Positions 35,771-45,365 are shown, counted from the first letter of the stretch. The stretch is DNA of 64,000 nucleotides from an uncultured Saprospiraceae bacterium (GCA_937139495.1 CAKZQC010000050.1:20403-84402), one strand, 5' to 3'. The notes: a model not told the origin generated them from the sequence alone. Translations and numbers: made by a program.

Positions 35771-37243
35771 ATGTCTTTTATCAAATTTATTGCTTTTGGA
35801 ATAGCTTTCTGTTGCCTCCTAACGACTACCGATGCGCAAGATACGCTCAGGGTTTATTATGGCGATGGAAAACTAGAGGCAATTGGGATATTGAAAGATA
35901 AGGTACGCAATGGCGACTGGATTCATTATCACCCAAGCGGTACCGTTGCCTCTGAGGGCAAATATTATGGGGTCTATGAAGACCCCGAAAACGGCAATTT
36001 GATTTATCTCAAAACTGGGAATTGGACATATTACCATGACAATGGCAAAATCAAATCGGCTGGTGCTTATGAGCAAAATCAACCTATAAAAGAGTGGCGT
36101 TTTTACTCTACAACAGGTCAGCTCACTCAAGTCGGTAATTACGAGCAAGGAAAGCAGTATGGCGAATGGAAACAATATGATGAAACCACAGGCAAAGCCT
36201 TGGAATCTATCCATTATTTGCAAGGAAAAAAAGCAACGCTTGTCCAGAAGTATTACAAAAATAAAACGCTCAAACAGACAGGCTGGGCAACCAATGATTT
36301 TATAGAAGGAAAGTGGAGCTATTACCACCAGAATGGGCAACTGAAAGAAGAAGGTAACTATATGGGTACACTGTTCAATCCAATTAATTTTGAGCTTATT
36401 TCGCTCAAATCAGGAGAATGGAAAACCTATTATGACGATGGCAAACTACAATCAAAAGGTTTTTATTCTGGTGCTGCTATCAATAAGGTAACAGGGGAAT
36501 ATACCTACCAAAAGGTAGGCTTGTGGGAAAATTATTATCCTAACGGGGTACTCGAATCCAAAGGAAAATACAAAGAGGGCAAAAGACACGGCAACTGGCA
36601 GTTTTTCATGTCGAACTATAGACCAAAATCTACGATTTACTACATCAATGGCAAGACGGCAGAATTGGTCAAAGCGACCTATCCTGATGGCACCCTCAAA
36701 TCAATAGGGCACGCACAAGGAATAGAAAGAGCAGGCGAGTGGAAAACCTATCACCCTAACGGAAAAATACAATCAACGGGCAGCTACAAAGGTACAGCAC
36801 GTAATGCTAATAATTATGTAATCCCGCTGCCTGTCGGCGAATGGACGATGTACCATGACAACGGCAAAATCAAATCGACGGGGCATTATATTGCTGGCAA
36901 AAGAAATGGCACTTGGATTGATTATTATCCTTCGGGCAAAACGCAGCAGATGGGCGAATACATCAACGGCGAACCTTCAGGCGGTAGCATCAAGACATTC
37001 TACGAAAGTGGACAAGTTCAGTCGGTTGTTTCTTCTGATTTTGGGTTTTCGACCATGCAAAAAAACTACTACGAAAATGGGCAGCTACAATCAGAGGGTT
37101 CGCTTGATTGGGATAATAAAAAAGAAGGAAATTGGGTCTATTATTACGAAAATGGACAGAAAGAAAAAGAGGGCAGCTACGAAAGTGGTCAGCCACTCTC
37201 CGACTGGCAACAGTTTGACGAAAAAGGCAAAAAGATAAAGTAA
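35771..37243 (+). CDS. YwqK/MORN-like repeat exported protein
   Basis: A 490-residue protein with a signal peptide ending near TDAQD, followed by about eighteen 22-25-residue repeats of the type GxWxxYxxNGxLxxxGxY (for example GNWTYYHDNGKIKSAGAY and GEWTMYHDNGKIKSTGHY). This is the pattern of MORN_2/YwqK-family proteins, sometimes labelled toxin-antitoxin YwqK antitoxin on thin grounds. It probably forms an extended beta-hairpin solenoid in the periplasm or on the surface. The repeats fill almost the whole mature protein, and no catalytic domain is attached. A stop-associated repeat motif and a strong terminator follow. Confidence 0.9.
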   Translation: MSFIKFIAFGIAFCCLLTTTDAQDTLRVYYGDGKLEAIGILKDKVRNGDWIHYHPSGTVASEGKYYGVYEDPENGNLIYLKTGNWTYYHDNGKIKSAGAYEQNQPIKEWRFYSTTGQLTQVGNYEQGKQYGEWKQYDETTGKALESIHYLQGKKATLVQKYYKNKTLKQTGWATNDFIEGKWSYYHQNGQLKEEGNYMGTLFNPINFELISLKSGEWKTYYDDGKLQSKGFYSGAAINKVTGEYTYQKVGLWENYYPNGVLESKGKYKEGKRHGNWQFFMSNYRPKSTIYYINGKTAELVKATYPDGTLKSIGHAQGIERAGEWKTYHPNGKIQSTGSYKGTARNANNYVIPLPVGEWTMYHDNGKIKSTGHYIAGKRNGTWIDYYPSGKTQQMGEYINGEPSGGSIKTFYESGQVQSVVSSDFGFSTMQKNYYENGQLQSEGSLDWDNKKEGNWVYYYENGQKEKEGSYESGQPLSDWQQFDEKGKKIK

Positions 37244-37256
37244 AACGCCCATTCGT

Positions 37257-37273
37257 CTAAGAGCGTGTCTAAG
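37257..37273 (+). repeat. Stop-associated repeat motif (copy 4)
   Basis: CTAAGAGCGTGTCTAAG lies 14 bases after the YwqK-like stop codon and directly before its terminator hairpin. Confidence 0.5.
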
Positions 37274-37325
37274 CAAAAAAAGGGAAGTGCTATCAATAAT
37301 ATTTTGATAGCACTTCCCTTTTTTT
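37274..37325. terminator. Bidirectional hairpin terminator
   Basis: AAAAAGGGAAGTGCTATCAA pairs with TTGATAGCACTTCCCTTTTT around AATATT. It sits between two convergent genes. Confidence 0.9.
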
Positions 37326-37343
37326 GTCCTAATTCTTTATTTT

Positions 37344-38300
37344 TTATCCTTCTTCGTCGTCTTGTTTGGTTGCTTTATCTCCATTGACCGTCCAGCCACT
37401 ATCGCCAGTCGCTTTGAACAAACCCAATAGATTATTGCCGTGTGCGGCATCTTGATCCCAATTTTCCTTTTTCTGCATGATACTGCGTACCACATCATAA
37501 AGCGACTGCTGCAATAGACGCACCATATCTTTATCAATGTGATTGGCTCGCTGACCGCTGTTTTTGTCATGCAATCTCCAATCATAATAAGCAACATCGC
37601 TTACCAATCGACGCAGTTGATCGCCTTCTTTCATCGTCATTTTTGCTTCTCCTTTCCAATCCAAACTTTGTGGATTTTCGAGACAATTGCTCAACGCCTG
37701 AGCACCATCAGCGACAACTGCACCTTGTTCGGCTTTCATACCAAAAGGACGATCATAATTTTTGCCCACATAATCAACCATCATGCGATAGATACGCGTT
37801 ACTCGTATGTTTTTGGGGTCTGTCCAAGGAGCGGCTTTTTCTACATCACGGAGATAATCCCTCCAAATAAAAAATAAGTTTGGTGCATCTTTGCCACCCT
37901 TAGCCCCCATTTGGAGCAAATCGGCACTGGCACTGCTGTATTTACTGCTTTTGATTGCTTTTCCTATTTTTGATAAATCTTTGGTCAAATCATTGCCTGT
38001 TTTTTCGCACAAACCTGTAGCGTATGTCAACATTGTATTGATATTATCTTTGTAGTCATCAACAGTATAGGCTTCTACATCTATTCGACTTTTGGGTATA
38101 TCTGGCGACTCCAATAAGGTAACACCTCCCAATATAGCCCCAAGTGTTTTCTCAAACTCTTCTTGATATTCCGCAGAGGAAGAAGGGGTAGCCAAGGGAT
38201 ATTCCTCAAAAAACCGTCCTGCTCGTTGTGCTTGTGTTTGTACCGCTATGAAGAGTAACAGTATGCTCATTATACTTTTGAAACTATTTATTTTGTTCAT
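37344..38300 (-). CDS. Exported protein of unknown function
   Basis: A 318-residue protein with a signal peptide (MNKINSFKSIMSILLLFIAVQTQAQ). The mature chain is largely helical, with conserved-looking segments such as EEYPLATPSSSAEYQEEFEK and FFIWRDYLRDVEKAAPW, and a short acidic C terminus (DDEEG). No known domain or catalytic signature was recognised. It is monocistronic: a convergent terminator lies downstream and 317 bases separate it from the divergent lipoprotein gene upstream. Confidence 0.75.
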   Translation of the reverse strand: MNKINSFKSIMSILLLFIAVQTQAQRAGRFFEEYPLATPSSSAEYQEEFEKTLGAILGGVTLLESPDIPKSRIDVEAYTVDDYKDNINTMLTYATGLCEKTGNDLTKDLSKIGKAIKSSKYSSASADLLQMGAKGGKDAPNLFFIWRDYLRDVEKAAPWTDPKNIRVTRIYRMMVDYVGKNYDRPFGMKAEQGAVVADGAQALSNCLENPQSLDWKGEAKMTMKEGDQLRRLVSDVAYYDWRLHDKNSGQRANHIDKDMVRLLQQSLYDVVRSIMQKKENWDQDAAHGNNLLGLFKATGDSGWTVNGDKATKQDDEEG

Positions 38301-38617
38301 TTTTTATTTTTTATTAGTTGACATTATTACGAATAACAACATCAAAAGTAACCCTAGACTTGTTATTACATTTATTTATAGCAGAGCAAAGTATCGTGCC
38401 AAAGTCGAGTAAATTTCTATTTTTTGAAAAAAGGAAGTTTTAAAGCTTCTCTTTAGTCTTCTACTCTACGCAAAATACATAAAATCTCTTTTGAATATAA
38501 CGTTTATATGCTAAGTGTTATTATTTTTGTGCCACCAGAGATGAATTTCTGTACAATCATTAATACAGTAAGAGCTACTTTTGTTCTTTTGCTATATTGC
38601 TAAACTACGTTAAAATT
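38301..38617. other. Divergent intergenic region
   Basis: 317 AT-rich bases between the start codons of an exported protein (-) and a small lipoprotein (+). It holds candidate -7 boxes: CAAAAGTA at 38343-38350 (TACTTTTG on the minus strand), TATTTTTG at 38522-38529 and TACTTTTG at 38576-38583. No small gene or RNA was recognised. Confidence 0.5.
38576..38583 (+). promoter_or_regulatory. Candidate -7 promoter box
   Basis: TACTTTTG fits TAnnTTTG, 35 bases before the lipoprotein ATG at 38618. Confidence 0.35.
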
Positions 38618-39010
38618 ATGCTTAAAATACTCGCTTTACTCAGTGTTGCACTATTCTTTTTTGCTTGTCAAGGAGAGGAAACTGTTTTTATCAAGCAGAT
38701 AAAAAATGACAGTAGCCAGCAATGTACGTTCTATTTTTTTGGTCCTAACAATACCGCTTTGTTTTCTGATACCGTCATTGTTGCGGCTGGAACTACCGAA
38801 AAAATATACAGCTACTTTGAAGAAAATAGCTCTATCAATGCCAATCAAAGTTGTGGTATTTATACCGACCAAGATGATACCATTTCGGTAGAGACTACTA
38901 GTGGTGGAAAATTGATAAAATCACTGTATGCTGACCAAGATTGGGAGTATTTGTCTTATAATAATGAGCAAATTTGTACTTTTGTGATTACAGATGGAGA
39001 TATCCAATAA
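38618..39010 (+). CDS. Small lipoprotein of unknown function
   Basis: A 130-residue lipoprotein: a hydrophobic signal (MLKILALLSVALFFFAC) with the lipobox cysteine at residue 17, then a beta-rich chain of about 110 residues with four further Cys. The ATG at 38618 is chosen over an in-frame TTG at 38597 because it gives a compact lipoprotein signal. No domain was recognised. The glucosaminidase gene begins 58 bases after its stop on the same strand, so they may share a transcript. Confidence 0.75.
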   Translation: MLKILALLSVALFFFACQGEETVFIKQIKNDSSQQCTFYFFGPNNTALFSDTVIVAAGTTEKIYSYFEENSSINANQSCGIYTDQDDTISVETTSGGKLIKSLYADQDWEYLSYNNEQICTFVITDGDIQ

Positions 39011-39068
39011 ATTGGTATTGTGATTCAACCAATTCATTGCATCTAACCCTATAACGTTCTTGCTAGTT

Positions 39069-39734
39069 ATGTCTATTTTTTTGAAGTTAGTTTTTGCTAC
39101 CGTGGTGGTCTATTTGCTTTATATTGCTTATAGCTACCAAACGCTTATTAGTGGACGAGAAGGCGAACATCGTTTTGGCATAGCTGATATTATTCATCCG
39201 AATAAAGGAAAAACTGTACTTGAAGAGGAAGAAGTATTGCCTCCATTGATAGACAATACTGTTTATGCTTTGGCTTATGCCAATAAATATGCTCCGTTGG
39301 CACAGCAAGAAATGAAGCGCTATGCGATTCCTGCTAGTATCACGCTAGGACAAGCTATACTAGAATCGCAGTATGGGCAGAGTGAATTGGCATTGCAGGC
39401 AAACAATCATTTTGGTATTAAGATTGATGCCGAATGGGTCGATACAGAACGACATTGTATGTTATCGAATGAGTGGATGGTCGAAATTCAGCGAATGCGT
39501 CCTGTTTTATCTTGTTTCAAACGTTACCGAAGCGTAAGTGCTTGTTATGATAATCATTCGCAGTTTTTGGTCAAAAAAAATTGGTATCGCCCATTGTTCA
39601 AGCTGTCTAAAACAGACTACCAGAACTGGGCAAAAGGATTGCAATCGGCAGGCTATGCCACCGACCCAGCTTATGCCCAAAAATTGATTGACATTATTGA
39701 GAAATACGATTTGGCAGCTTATGATGTTTTGTAA
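39069..39734 (+). CDS. Membrane-anchored glucosaminidase (peptidoglycan hydrolase)
   Basis: A 221-residue protein with an N-terminal membrane helix (residues 4-24), a short linker, and a glucosaminidase domain of the FlgJ/LytG type. The signature ITLGQAILESQYGQSELA contains the catalytic Glu99 and is followed by NNHFGIK, then CFKRYRSVSACYDNHSQFL and YATDPAYAQKLIDIIEKY, all hallmarks of the family. It should cleave glycan strands of peptidoglycan in the periplasm during growth or division. ATG 39069 is preferred to an in-frame TTG nine bases earlier. GldC is encoded 64 bases downstream. Confidence 0.92.
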   Translation: MSIFLKLVFATVVVYLLYIAYSYQTLISGREGEHRFGIADIIHPNKGKTVLEEEEVLPPLIDNTVYALAYANKYAPLAQQEMKRYAIPASITLGQAILESQYGQSELALQANNHFGIKIDAEWVDTERHCMLSNEWMVEIQRMRPVLSCFKRYRSVSACYDNHSQFLVKKNWYRPLFKLSKTDYQNWAKGLQSAGYATDPAYAQKLIDIIEKYDLAAYDVL

Positions 39735-39798
39735 AAACTGTTTAAATAGAAAAAAATCATTGCTCCACAAAGGAGCATAATATAATATTATAAAAGTA

Positions 39799-40161
39799 AT
39801 GGAAAATAAAGTAGAAAGAAGTAGTGATATTGTTTGCCGTATCGGGCTAGACAAAAATAATGTTCCTGTCAAGATTGACTGGAAAGCACAAGATTCGCCC
39901 GACACGCCTGAGTTCAAAGAGTGCAAAGCGATATTGTTGTCGATGTTCGACAAAGAGTTTCAAGATACCTTTAAGATTGACCTCTGGACAAGCGAACTAC
40001 AAGTAGGCGAAATGGATAAATTCATGTATCAGACCCTGCGAGGGTTAGCGGATAGCTATCATCGTGCGACCAACAACACTAAGTTGGCAAACGAAATGCA
40101 GCGTTTTGTACAACACTTTGGCGAAACAACTGAATTGATTCCTAAAGAAGAAAGCAAATAA
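39799..40161 (+). CDS. gldC: Gliding motility protein GldC
   Basis: A 120-residue soluble protein matching GldC along its whole length, with the typical segments LDKNNVPVKIDWKAQDS, ILLSMFDKEFQDTFKIDLWT and FMYQTLRGLADSYHRATNN. GldC is required for full gliding motility in Flavobacterium johnsoniae, but its molecular role is unclear. It lies 64 bases after the glucosaminidase gene and one base short of the convergent transporter gene, whose 3' coding end carries a hairpin that can terminate gldC transcription. Confidence 0.92.
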   Translation: MENKVERSSDIVCRIGLDKNNVPVKIDWKAQDSPDTPEFKECKAILLSMFDKEFQDTFKIDLWTSELQVGEMDKFMYQTLRGLADSYHRATNNTKLANEMQRFVQHFGETTELIPKEESK

Positions 40162-40162
40162 A

Positions 40163-41119
40163 TTATTTTGAAATCGTTTCTCCTGTATTATCAGGGGAAA
40201 CGTTTTTTTGTTTCGCCACCAGATACAACCCCGCAAATATTAACCCTCCTGCTACAAAAAGCTGCCAAGAAAGCTGGTCTGCTCCGACTGCTATAGCAAT
40301 TCCTGTTGTCAAAAGTGGCTGGAGATAAATGTAGGTACTATTGACCGACGGTTTGACTACTTTGAGTGCCAACCCATTGAGAATAAAAGTCATAAACGTA
40401 ACAAAAAACAAAACGTATCCGATAGACCAAATGATAGGCGTAGGTAAGGTTTGCCAATCTATCGCTAGTGCATCGGTTGCCCCAAAGGGCAATGCTATAA
40501 AGAAGCCTATTAAAAATAGCCACTTGAGGACATTGACAGGCGAATATTTAGTCATTAATGGCTTAACCATCACCAAATAACCTGCATAAAAAGTAGCATT
40601 AATCGCCACAAATATATTGCCCAAGGCAGGATTGGAAGCACTCTGTATCGCTTCTTTGTTGCTATAAATCAAGAAAAAAGCTCCTACCAAACCTAACGAA
40701 ATCCCCGTCAGTTTGAAAGCTGTCAACCGCTCTTTGAATACGATGCTTGATATAATCAGCACCATAATCGGCGTGGTCAGCATGATCAAAGCCCCATTGA
40801 TGGGCGTGGTCATTTTTAGTCCATGAAAAAACGATAATTGATTGGCGGCGACACCACAGACAGCACAAGCCAAAAACCGCCCCCAGTCGCCTCGATCTAT
40901 CGTCTCGGACTGAACAAACAATTGAGCAAACCAGAACAAAATAGTTGCTGCTGTGATGCGCAACATAATAAAGCCAAACGGTGTTACATACGGAGTAATT
41001 CCGTCTCCTTCCATCACTGGTTTGGCTATCGTATAATTGCTAGCATAAAAAAATGCAACAAAAAACATGGCGATATGTGCCAGCACAATCCGTTTATCTA
41101 TTTTACTACTTTCTTTCAT
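40163..41119 (-). CDS. EamA/DMT family permease
   Basis: A 318-residue, ten-helix transporter made of two EamA repeats. Typical segments are the opening FFVAFFYASNYTIAKPVM, the repeat-end motif FKERLTAFKLTGISLGLVGAFFLI, and GLALKVVKPSVNSTYIYLQPLLTTGIAIAVGADQLS near the end. The family exports amino acids, metabolites or drugs; the substrate is not readable. The start codon is only 12 bases from the divergent trkH start, so the two genes' promoters must overlap each other's coding sequence unless one start lies further in (Met17 of this protein is a possible alternative). Confidence 0.9.
   Translation of the reverse strand: MKESSKIDKRIVLAHIAMFFVAFFYASNYTIAKPVMEGDGITPYVTPFGFIMLRITAATILFWFAQLFVQSETIDRGDWGRFLACAVCGVAANQLSFFHGLKMTTPINGALIMLTTPIMVLIISSIVFKERLTAFKLTGISLGLVGAFFLIYSNKEAIQSASNPALGNIFVAINATFYAGYLVMVKPLMTKYSPVNVLKWLFLIGFFIALPFGATDALAIDWQTLPTPIIWSIGYVLFFVTFMTFILNGLALKVVKPSVNSTYIYLQPLLTTGIAIAVGADQLSWQLFVAGGLIFAGLYLVAKQKNVSPDNTGETISK
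40174..40208 (+). terminator. Hairpin terminator for gldC inside the opposing gene
   Basis: CGTTTCTCCTG, loop TATTAT, CAGGGGAAACG, then TTTTTTT. The hairpin lies within the 3' coding end of the minus-strand EamA gene, so it is useful only to plus-strand transcription. Confidence 0.7.
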
Positions 41120-41131
41120 TAGCTATAAATT

Positions 41132-42886
41132 TTGAGCCTACTCCAACACATTATTCAACGTGATTTATTATCCAAAACAACTCTTGCGTTTAGCTTAGTT
41201 GGTTTACTCGTTTTTGTTTTCGACTTCGGATTCGACCAATCTGAGTCTATTCAACTGACTATCAACTTATTCTATTTTCTTATATTAGGTTTGGGGATTG
41301 CTAGCACAATAGTAAGGTATCTGACGCATAAAGATCAGCTAAAGCAAAAAGTTTTTACGTTTGATATTTTATCGACCTTAATCGTTAGTAGTTTGCTGAT
41401 TGCTCATTTTGGGTGGGTCGATCATGACTGGATGCAGGAGGACAACTGGCTCAAAGTGGCTATTTTTTTAACCTTGATACGAGAGCTGTTTGAGCGAGAA
41501 ATTAATTTTGCGATGACTCCGCTCAATCCTGCACAATTGTTTATTGTGAGTTTTGTCACCGTCATTTTGATGGGTGCGTTACTGCTCCTGCTGCCCAATG
41601 CCACTTACGACGGCATTACATTTATTGATGCCCTGTTTACAGCTACTAGTGCCGTTTGTGTTACAGGGCTGATTGTAGTCGATACCAGCACTTATTTTAC
41701 GACTATGGGGCAAATTATCATTCTGATTTTAATCCAAATTGGTGGTCTAGGTATTTTGACTTTTGCGAGTTATTTTGGTTATTTTTTCAGAGAAGGAAGC
41801 ACCTTCCAGAACCAACTCCTACTCAGAGACCTAACCAACACCCAAAAAATAAGCGATGTATTTAGTACTATCAAGCGAGTGGTCATGATTACGTTTGTTG
41901 TCGAATTATTGGGGGTATTTTGTATTTATATGGCATTAGATTCCGCTCAATTTTCTTCTTGGGTCGATCGCATTTATTTTGCTATTTTTCATTCTATTTC
42001 TGCTTTTTGCAATGCAGGATTCTCTACGCTCTCCAATAGTCTATTGGAAGACGGCTATCAGTTCAATTACAGTTTGCACATTATTCTCGTACTTATTTTC
42101 TTCTTGGGCGGTTTGGGTTTCCCTATTGTCTCCAATTTATTGACTTATGTACGTTATCTTTTTGTCAAATTCATGCTAAAATTTCGCAAAAAAATAGACA
42201 TCAATCGCCCTTGGATTATCAATTTGGATAGCCGTATTACACTGATCACAACATTGATATTGATAATAATAGGTACTCTTGGTTTTTACTTCACAGAATA
42301 CAATAACACACTCGCCAACCATGAGGGAATAGGCAAATGGGTGACTGCTTTTTTTGGTGGAATGACCCCACGTACCGCTGGATTTAATACCGTTGATATG
42401 TCTCAATTGCAACAATCTACGATTATGTTGACTATACTATTGATGTGGATTGGGGCTTCGCCTGCATCTACAGGAGGTGGTATCAAAACCAGTACCTTTG
42501 CCATGGCTATTCTCAACTTTTGGGCATTGGCAAAAGGCAGTAAAAAAATAGAAATTTTCAACCGAGAAATCGCTCCTATTTCTATCAATCGAGCTTTTGC
42601 CATTATCAGCTTATCGCTTATTGTTATTTTTGTGGGAGTCTTTATGATAGGCATTTTCAATCCAGAGCTATCGCCTACCAGCATTGTATTTGAGTGTTTT
42701 TCTGCTTATAGTACCGTTGGTTTGAGTCTAGGCATTACTGCCAAACTAACCACAGGCAGCAAACTCATCGTTATTGTGATTATGTTTATTGGTAGAGTCA
42801 GTATGCTCTCTATCTTAATCGCTCTATTGAAGCAAGCCAAACACAAACATTATAGCTTCCCCAAGGAAGAATTAATCATCAATTAA
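41132..42886 (+). CDS. trkH: TrkH/KtrB family potassium uptake channel subunit
   Basis: A 584-residue membrane protein of the Trk/Ktr/HKT superfamily. Four pore repeats are recognisable by selectivity-filter-like loops: TATSAVCVTGLIV, SAFCNAGFSTL, GMTPRTAGFNTVDM and SAYSTVGLSLGI, each with the conserved Gly. Two extra N-terminal helices precede the core (residues 15-100). The start is TTG at 41132, as no ATG lies near. The regulatory NAD-binding subunit is encoded 12 bases downstream, so the pair is a complete potassium uptake system, driven by the membrane gradient and gated by nucleotides. Confidence 0.93.
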   Translation: MSLLQHIIQRDLLSKTTLAFSLVGLLVFVFDFGFDQSESIQLTINLFYFLILGLGIASTIVRYLTHKDQLKQKVFTFDILSTLIVSSLLIAHFGWVDHDWMQEDNWLKVAIFLTLIRELFEREINFAMTPLNPAQLFIVSFVTVILMGALLLLLPNATYDGITFIDALFTATSAVCVTGLIVVDTSTYFTTMGQIIILILIQIGGLGILTFASYFGYFFREGSTFQNQLLLRDLTNTQKISDVFSTIKRVVMITFVVELLGVFCIYMALDSAQFSSWVDRIYFAIFHSISAFCNAGFSTLSNSLLEDGYQFNYSLHIILVLIFFLGGLGFPIVSNLLTYVRYLFVKFMLKFRKKIDINRPWIINLDSRITLITTLILIIIGTLGFYFTEYNNTLANHEGIGKWVTAFFGGMTPRTAGFNTVDMSQLQQSTIMLTILLMWIGASPASTGGGIKTSTFAMAILNFWALAKGSKKIEIFNREIAPISINRAFAIISLSLIVIFVGVFMIGIFNPELSPTSIVFECFSAYSTVGLSLGITAKLTTGSKLIVIVIMFIGRVSMLSILIALLKQAKHKHYSFPKEELIIN

Positions 42887-42898
42887 CTAGACATCAAC

Positions 42899-43585
42899 AT
42901 GAAAAAATATCTCATCGTAGGTTTGGGACAATTTGGGGCTTCGCTTGCTCGGAAATTGACCAATCAAGGAAATGAAGTCATTGGCGTAGATCGTAATATG
43001 GATAGAATAGAGGCAATCAAAACGACCATGTCACACGCTATTTGTCTAGATGCTATCGACGAATATGCTGTCAAGGGATTGCCACTCAAACAGACCGATA
43101 TTGTTATTGTGACCATTGGCAAAGACCAAGGAGCCAATATTATGGTCACAGCACTATTCAAAAACCTAAAGGTAAAACGCCTAATTAGTCGAGCCATCAA
43201 CAACCTACATGAGAAAGTATTGCAAGCTATTGGAGTTGATGAAATCGTACACCCTGAAGAAGAAACCGCCGAACGTTGGGCAAAAAAACTCTGCCTAGAT
43301 GGGGTCGTCGATTCCTTTGAAATCAATAAGCGTTTCTCTATTGTAGAGACGACTATTCCTAAATCATTTGCAGGAAAAACACTGCGAAATCTTGACTTCA
43401 GAACCAAATATAACTTATTGGTCTTGACCAAGATAAAAGAAAGAAAAGTAGAGGGACGTTTGGGCAAAGAAGAGGTCGTCCATGTACAAGGTATCGCTAC
43501 TCCTGACATGAAGCTAGAGCTCGATGATATATTGGTATTGTATGGCTCCAATAAAGATATTCAACAGTTCATGACAATAAAATAG
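42899..43585 (+). CDS. TrkA/KtrA family potassium uptake regulator
   Basis: A 228-residue RCK protein. The Rossmann RCK_N domain opens with KYLIVGLGQFGASLARKL (GxGxxG) and continues with the acidic end of strand 2 in VIGVDRN, which binds NAD(H) or ATP/ADP. A C-terminal RCK_C (TrkA_C) domain covers about residues 140-228. It assembles as a cytoplasmic ring that gates the TrkH/KtrB channel encoded just upstream. The length and single RCK unit are closer to KtrA than to the double-unit E. coli TrkA. A hairpin terminator follows. Confidence 0.93.
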   Translation: MKKYLIVGLGQFGASLARKLTNQGNEVIGVDRNMDRIEAIKTTMSHAICLDAIDEYAVKGLPLKQTDIVIVTIGKDQGANIMVTALFKNLKVKRLISRAINNLHEKVLQAIGVDEIVHPEEETAERWAKKLCLDGVVDSFEINKRFSIVETTIPKSFAGKTLRNLDFRTKYNLLVLTKIKERKVEGRLGKEEVVHVQGIATPDMKLELDDILVLYGSNKDIQQFMTIK

Positions 43586-43634
43586 TCTTGACAGTCCCCC
43601 TAAAAAAAGGCATTGAACCAAGTGAATAACTACA

Positions 43635-43673
43635 CAAAAAGCGGAAAATACCAACTGGTATTTTCCGCTTTTC
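43635..43673. terminator. Bidirectional hairpin terminator
   Basis: AAAAAGCGGAAAATACCA pairs with TGGTATTTTCCGCTTTT. It separates the convergent potassium-uptake operon and the HtrA protease gene. Confidence 0.88.
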
Positions 43674-43696
43674 AATATACTTCTCCAATTTATTTT

Positions 43697-45163
43697 TTAT
43701 TCTTTCTCAAATACATAACTGTATTCCCCTGGGTATTTTTCATAAAACCCGTCCAAGACTACATCGCCTTCTGCTTGGTCGATAGCATCTATCAACTCGG
43801 CTACCGTTGTTACTTTTATTTCATTGACGGAAGTCACAATAAAATCCTCTTCCATATTGGTATCCGCTATGATACTATTGCGTTTGATAGACGAAATTAT
43901 TACACCTGACTTAGAGAATTTTTCTGTGAGTTTTTTGCTCAATGGGCTGACTTCAATACCCAAATCTTTGAGCATTGTTTCTTTGTTCATGCCTTTTTTC
44001 TTGTCGGCTCGTTTGATACCTAAGTCTGTTGTGTTCGACTCATTTTTGAGCATCACATCAGTCGTCTTTAGGTCCCCTTCGCGCAAGAATACAATGGCTA
44101 CTTTTTCGCCAGGGCGAAATAATCCAACCTGCTCTTGTAGTTCGGGCGAGCTACTGACAGCTTTGCCGTTGACTTTGACGATAACATCGCCAGATTCGAG
44201 TCCTGCATCTTTGGCTGCCGATTCTTCGCCTACGCCTTGTATATAAACGCCATTCATAGACTCTAGCCCATTTTCGTCGGCAATATCTTCGGTAATATCT
44301 CTAATGGTCACGCCCAAAAACCCACGTTGTACTTCTCCAAATTCCAATAAATCCTTGACCACTTTTTTGACCAAATTAGAAGGAACGGCAAACGAATAAC
44401 CTTCATAACGTCCCGAACGGGTCACGATAGCCGTATTGATTCCGACAAGCTGTCCATCGGTGTTGACCAATGCACCACCACTATTACCGGGGTTGACTAC
44501 GGCATCTGTTTGTATAAACGATTCTATGGAGTAGGTTCCTTCTAGTATATCAATATTTCTACCTTTGGCACTAACAATACCTGCGGTGACGGTAGAAGTC
44601 AAATTGAAAGGATTACCTACTGCCAACACCCATTCGCCTACATCTACGGACTCTGAGTCGCCAAAATCTAAGGTCACTAGTTTGTCGGTGCCTAGTTCTT
44701 CTTTATCCAACTTAATGAGTGCAATATCAGTCGTTTTGTCGGTACCAATTATTTTAGCAGAATAAGACTTTTTGTTATTGAGAATAACCGTCAATTCTTT
44801 GGCTCCGCTAATAACGTGGTTGTTGGTAACAATGTATCCTTCTTCCGAAATAATAACACCAGAACCCGAAGATTCGCCTCCAAAAATACGCTCGTACTTA
44901 TCGCCTGAACCACTTTTGATGTGAACAACAGCAGGCGTCACCATATTAGCAGCATCTGTAAACGACGTTACATTCGTGATATTCGGATAAAAATTAGGAC
45001 TTTGATTGGTATGTGGCAGGGCAATTTGTCTGCTATAGCTTTGTTCCTTGATAATAACATCTCGCACAGGAGAAACGGGCGTTTCTAGGTAATACTTGTA
45101 TATACCCAAAGTACTCGCTGAACTGAGGATAGAAACGGTAGCCAATGCTATAATATTTTTCAT
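43697..45163 (-). CDS. Do/HtrA family periplasmic serine protease
   Basis: A 488-residue DegP/DegQ-type protease-chaperone. The start at 45163 (MKNIIALATVSIL) gives a normal signal anchor; the longer frame adds a Cys/His-rich stub without support. The trypsin-like domain has the triad His116 (VTNNHVISGA), Asp146 (TDIALIKL) and Ser228 (GNSGGALV). Two PDZ domains follow, the first beginning near GFLGVTIRD and containing AAKDAGLESGDVIVKVNG. It should degrade or refold misfolded envelope proteins. No extracytoplasmic-stress promoter could be recognised. It is monocistronic. Confidence 0.94.
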   Translation of the reverse strand: MKNIIALATVSILSSASTLGIYKYYLETPVSPVRDVIIKEQSYSRQIALPHTNQSPNFYPNITNVTSFTDAANMVTPAVVHIKSGSGDKYERIFGGESSGSGVIISEEGYIVTNNHVISGAKELTVILNNKKSYSAKIIGTDKTTDIALIKLDKEELGTDKLVTLDFGDSESVDVGEWVLAVGNPFNLTSTVTAGIVSAKGRNIDILEGTYSIESFIQTDAVVNPGNSGGALVNTDGQLVGINTAIVTRSGRYEGYSFAVPSNLVKKVVKDLLEFGEVQRGFLGVTIRDITEDIADENGLESMNGVYIQGVGEESAAKDAGLESGDVIVKVNGKAVSSSPELQEQVGLFRPGEKVAIVFLREGDLKTTDVMLKNESNTTDLGIKRADKKKGMNKETMLKDLGIEVSPLSKKLTEKFSKSGVIISSIKRNSIIADTNMEEDFIVTSVNEIKVTTVAELIDAIDQAEGDVVLDGFYEKYPGEYSYVFEKE

Positions 45164-45365
45164 ATTCTGTATTTGAAGGTGATGGTAGTGTATAAAGCAA
45201 CAAAATAAGTTCGCCAAAAATTAGTCCATTAGCTAAATTTGTCGCTATTGTGGTATTAAATTAAACAAATATTTTGAATAATTGTCCTTAACTTGTGGTC
45301 ACTTTGGTGAACCACACAAATTTCATACATTTTATACGTACAAACTATTTAAAGGTTCAGTTATT

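Noticed and set aside
35771..37243. YwqK-like gene as an antitoxin
   Set aside because: No adjacent toxin gene; it has a signal peptide and consists almost only of MORN-like repeats, so the antitoxin label is not supported.
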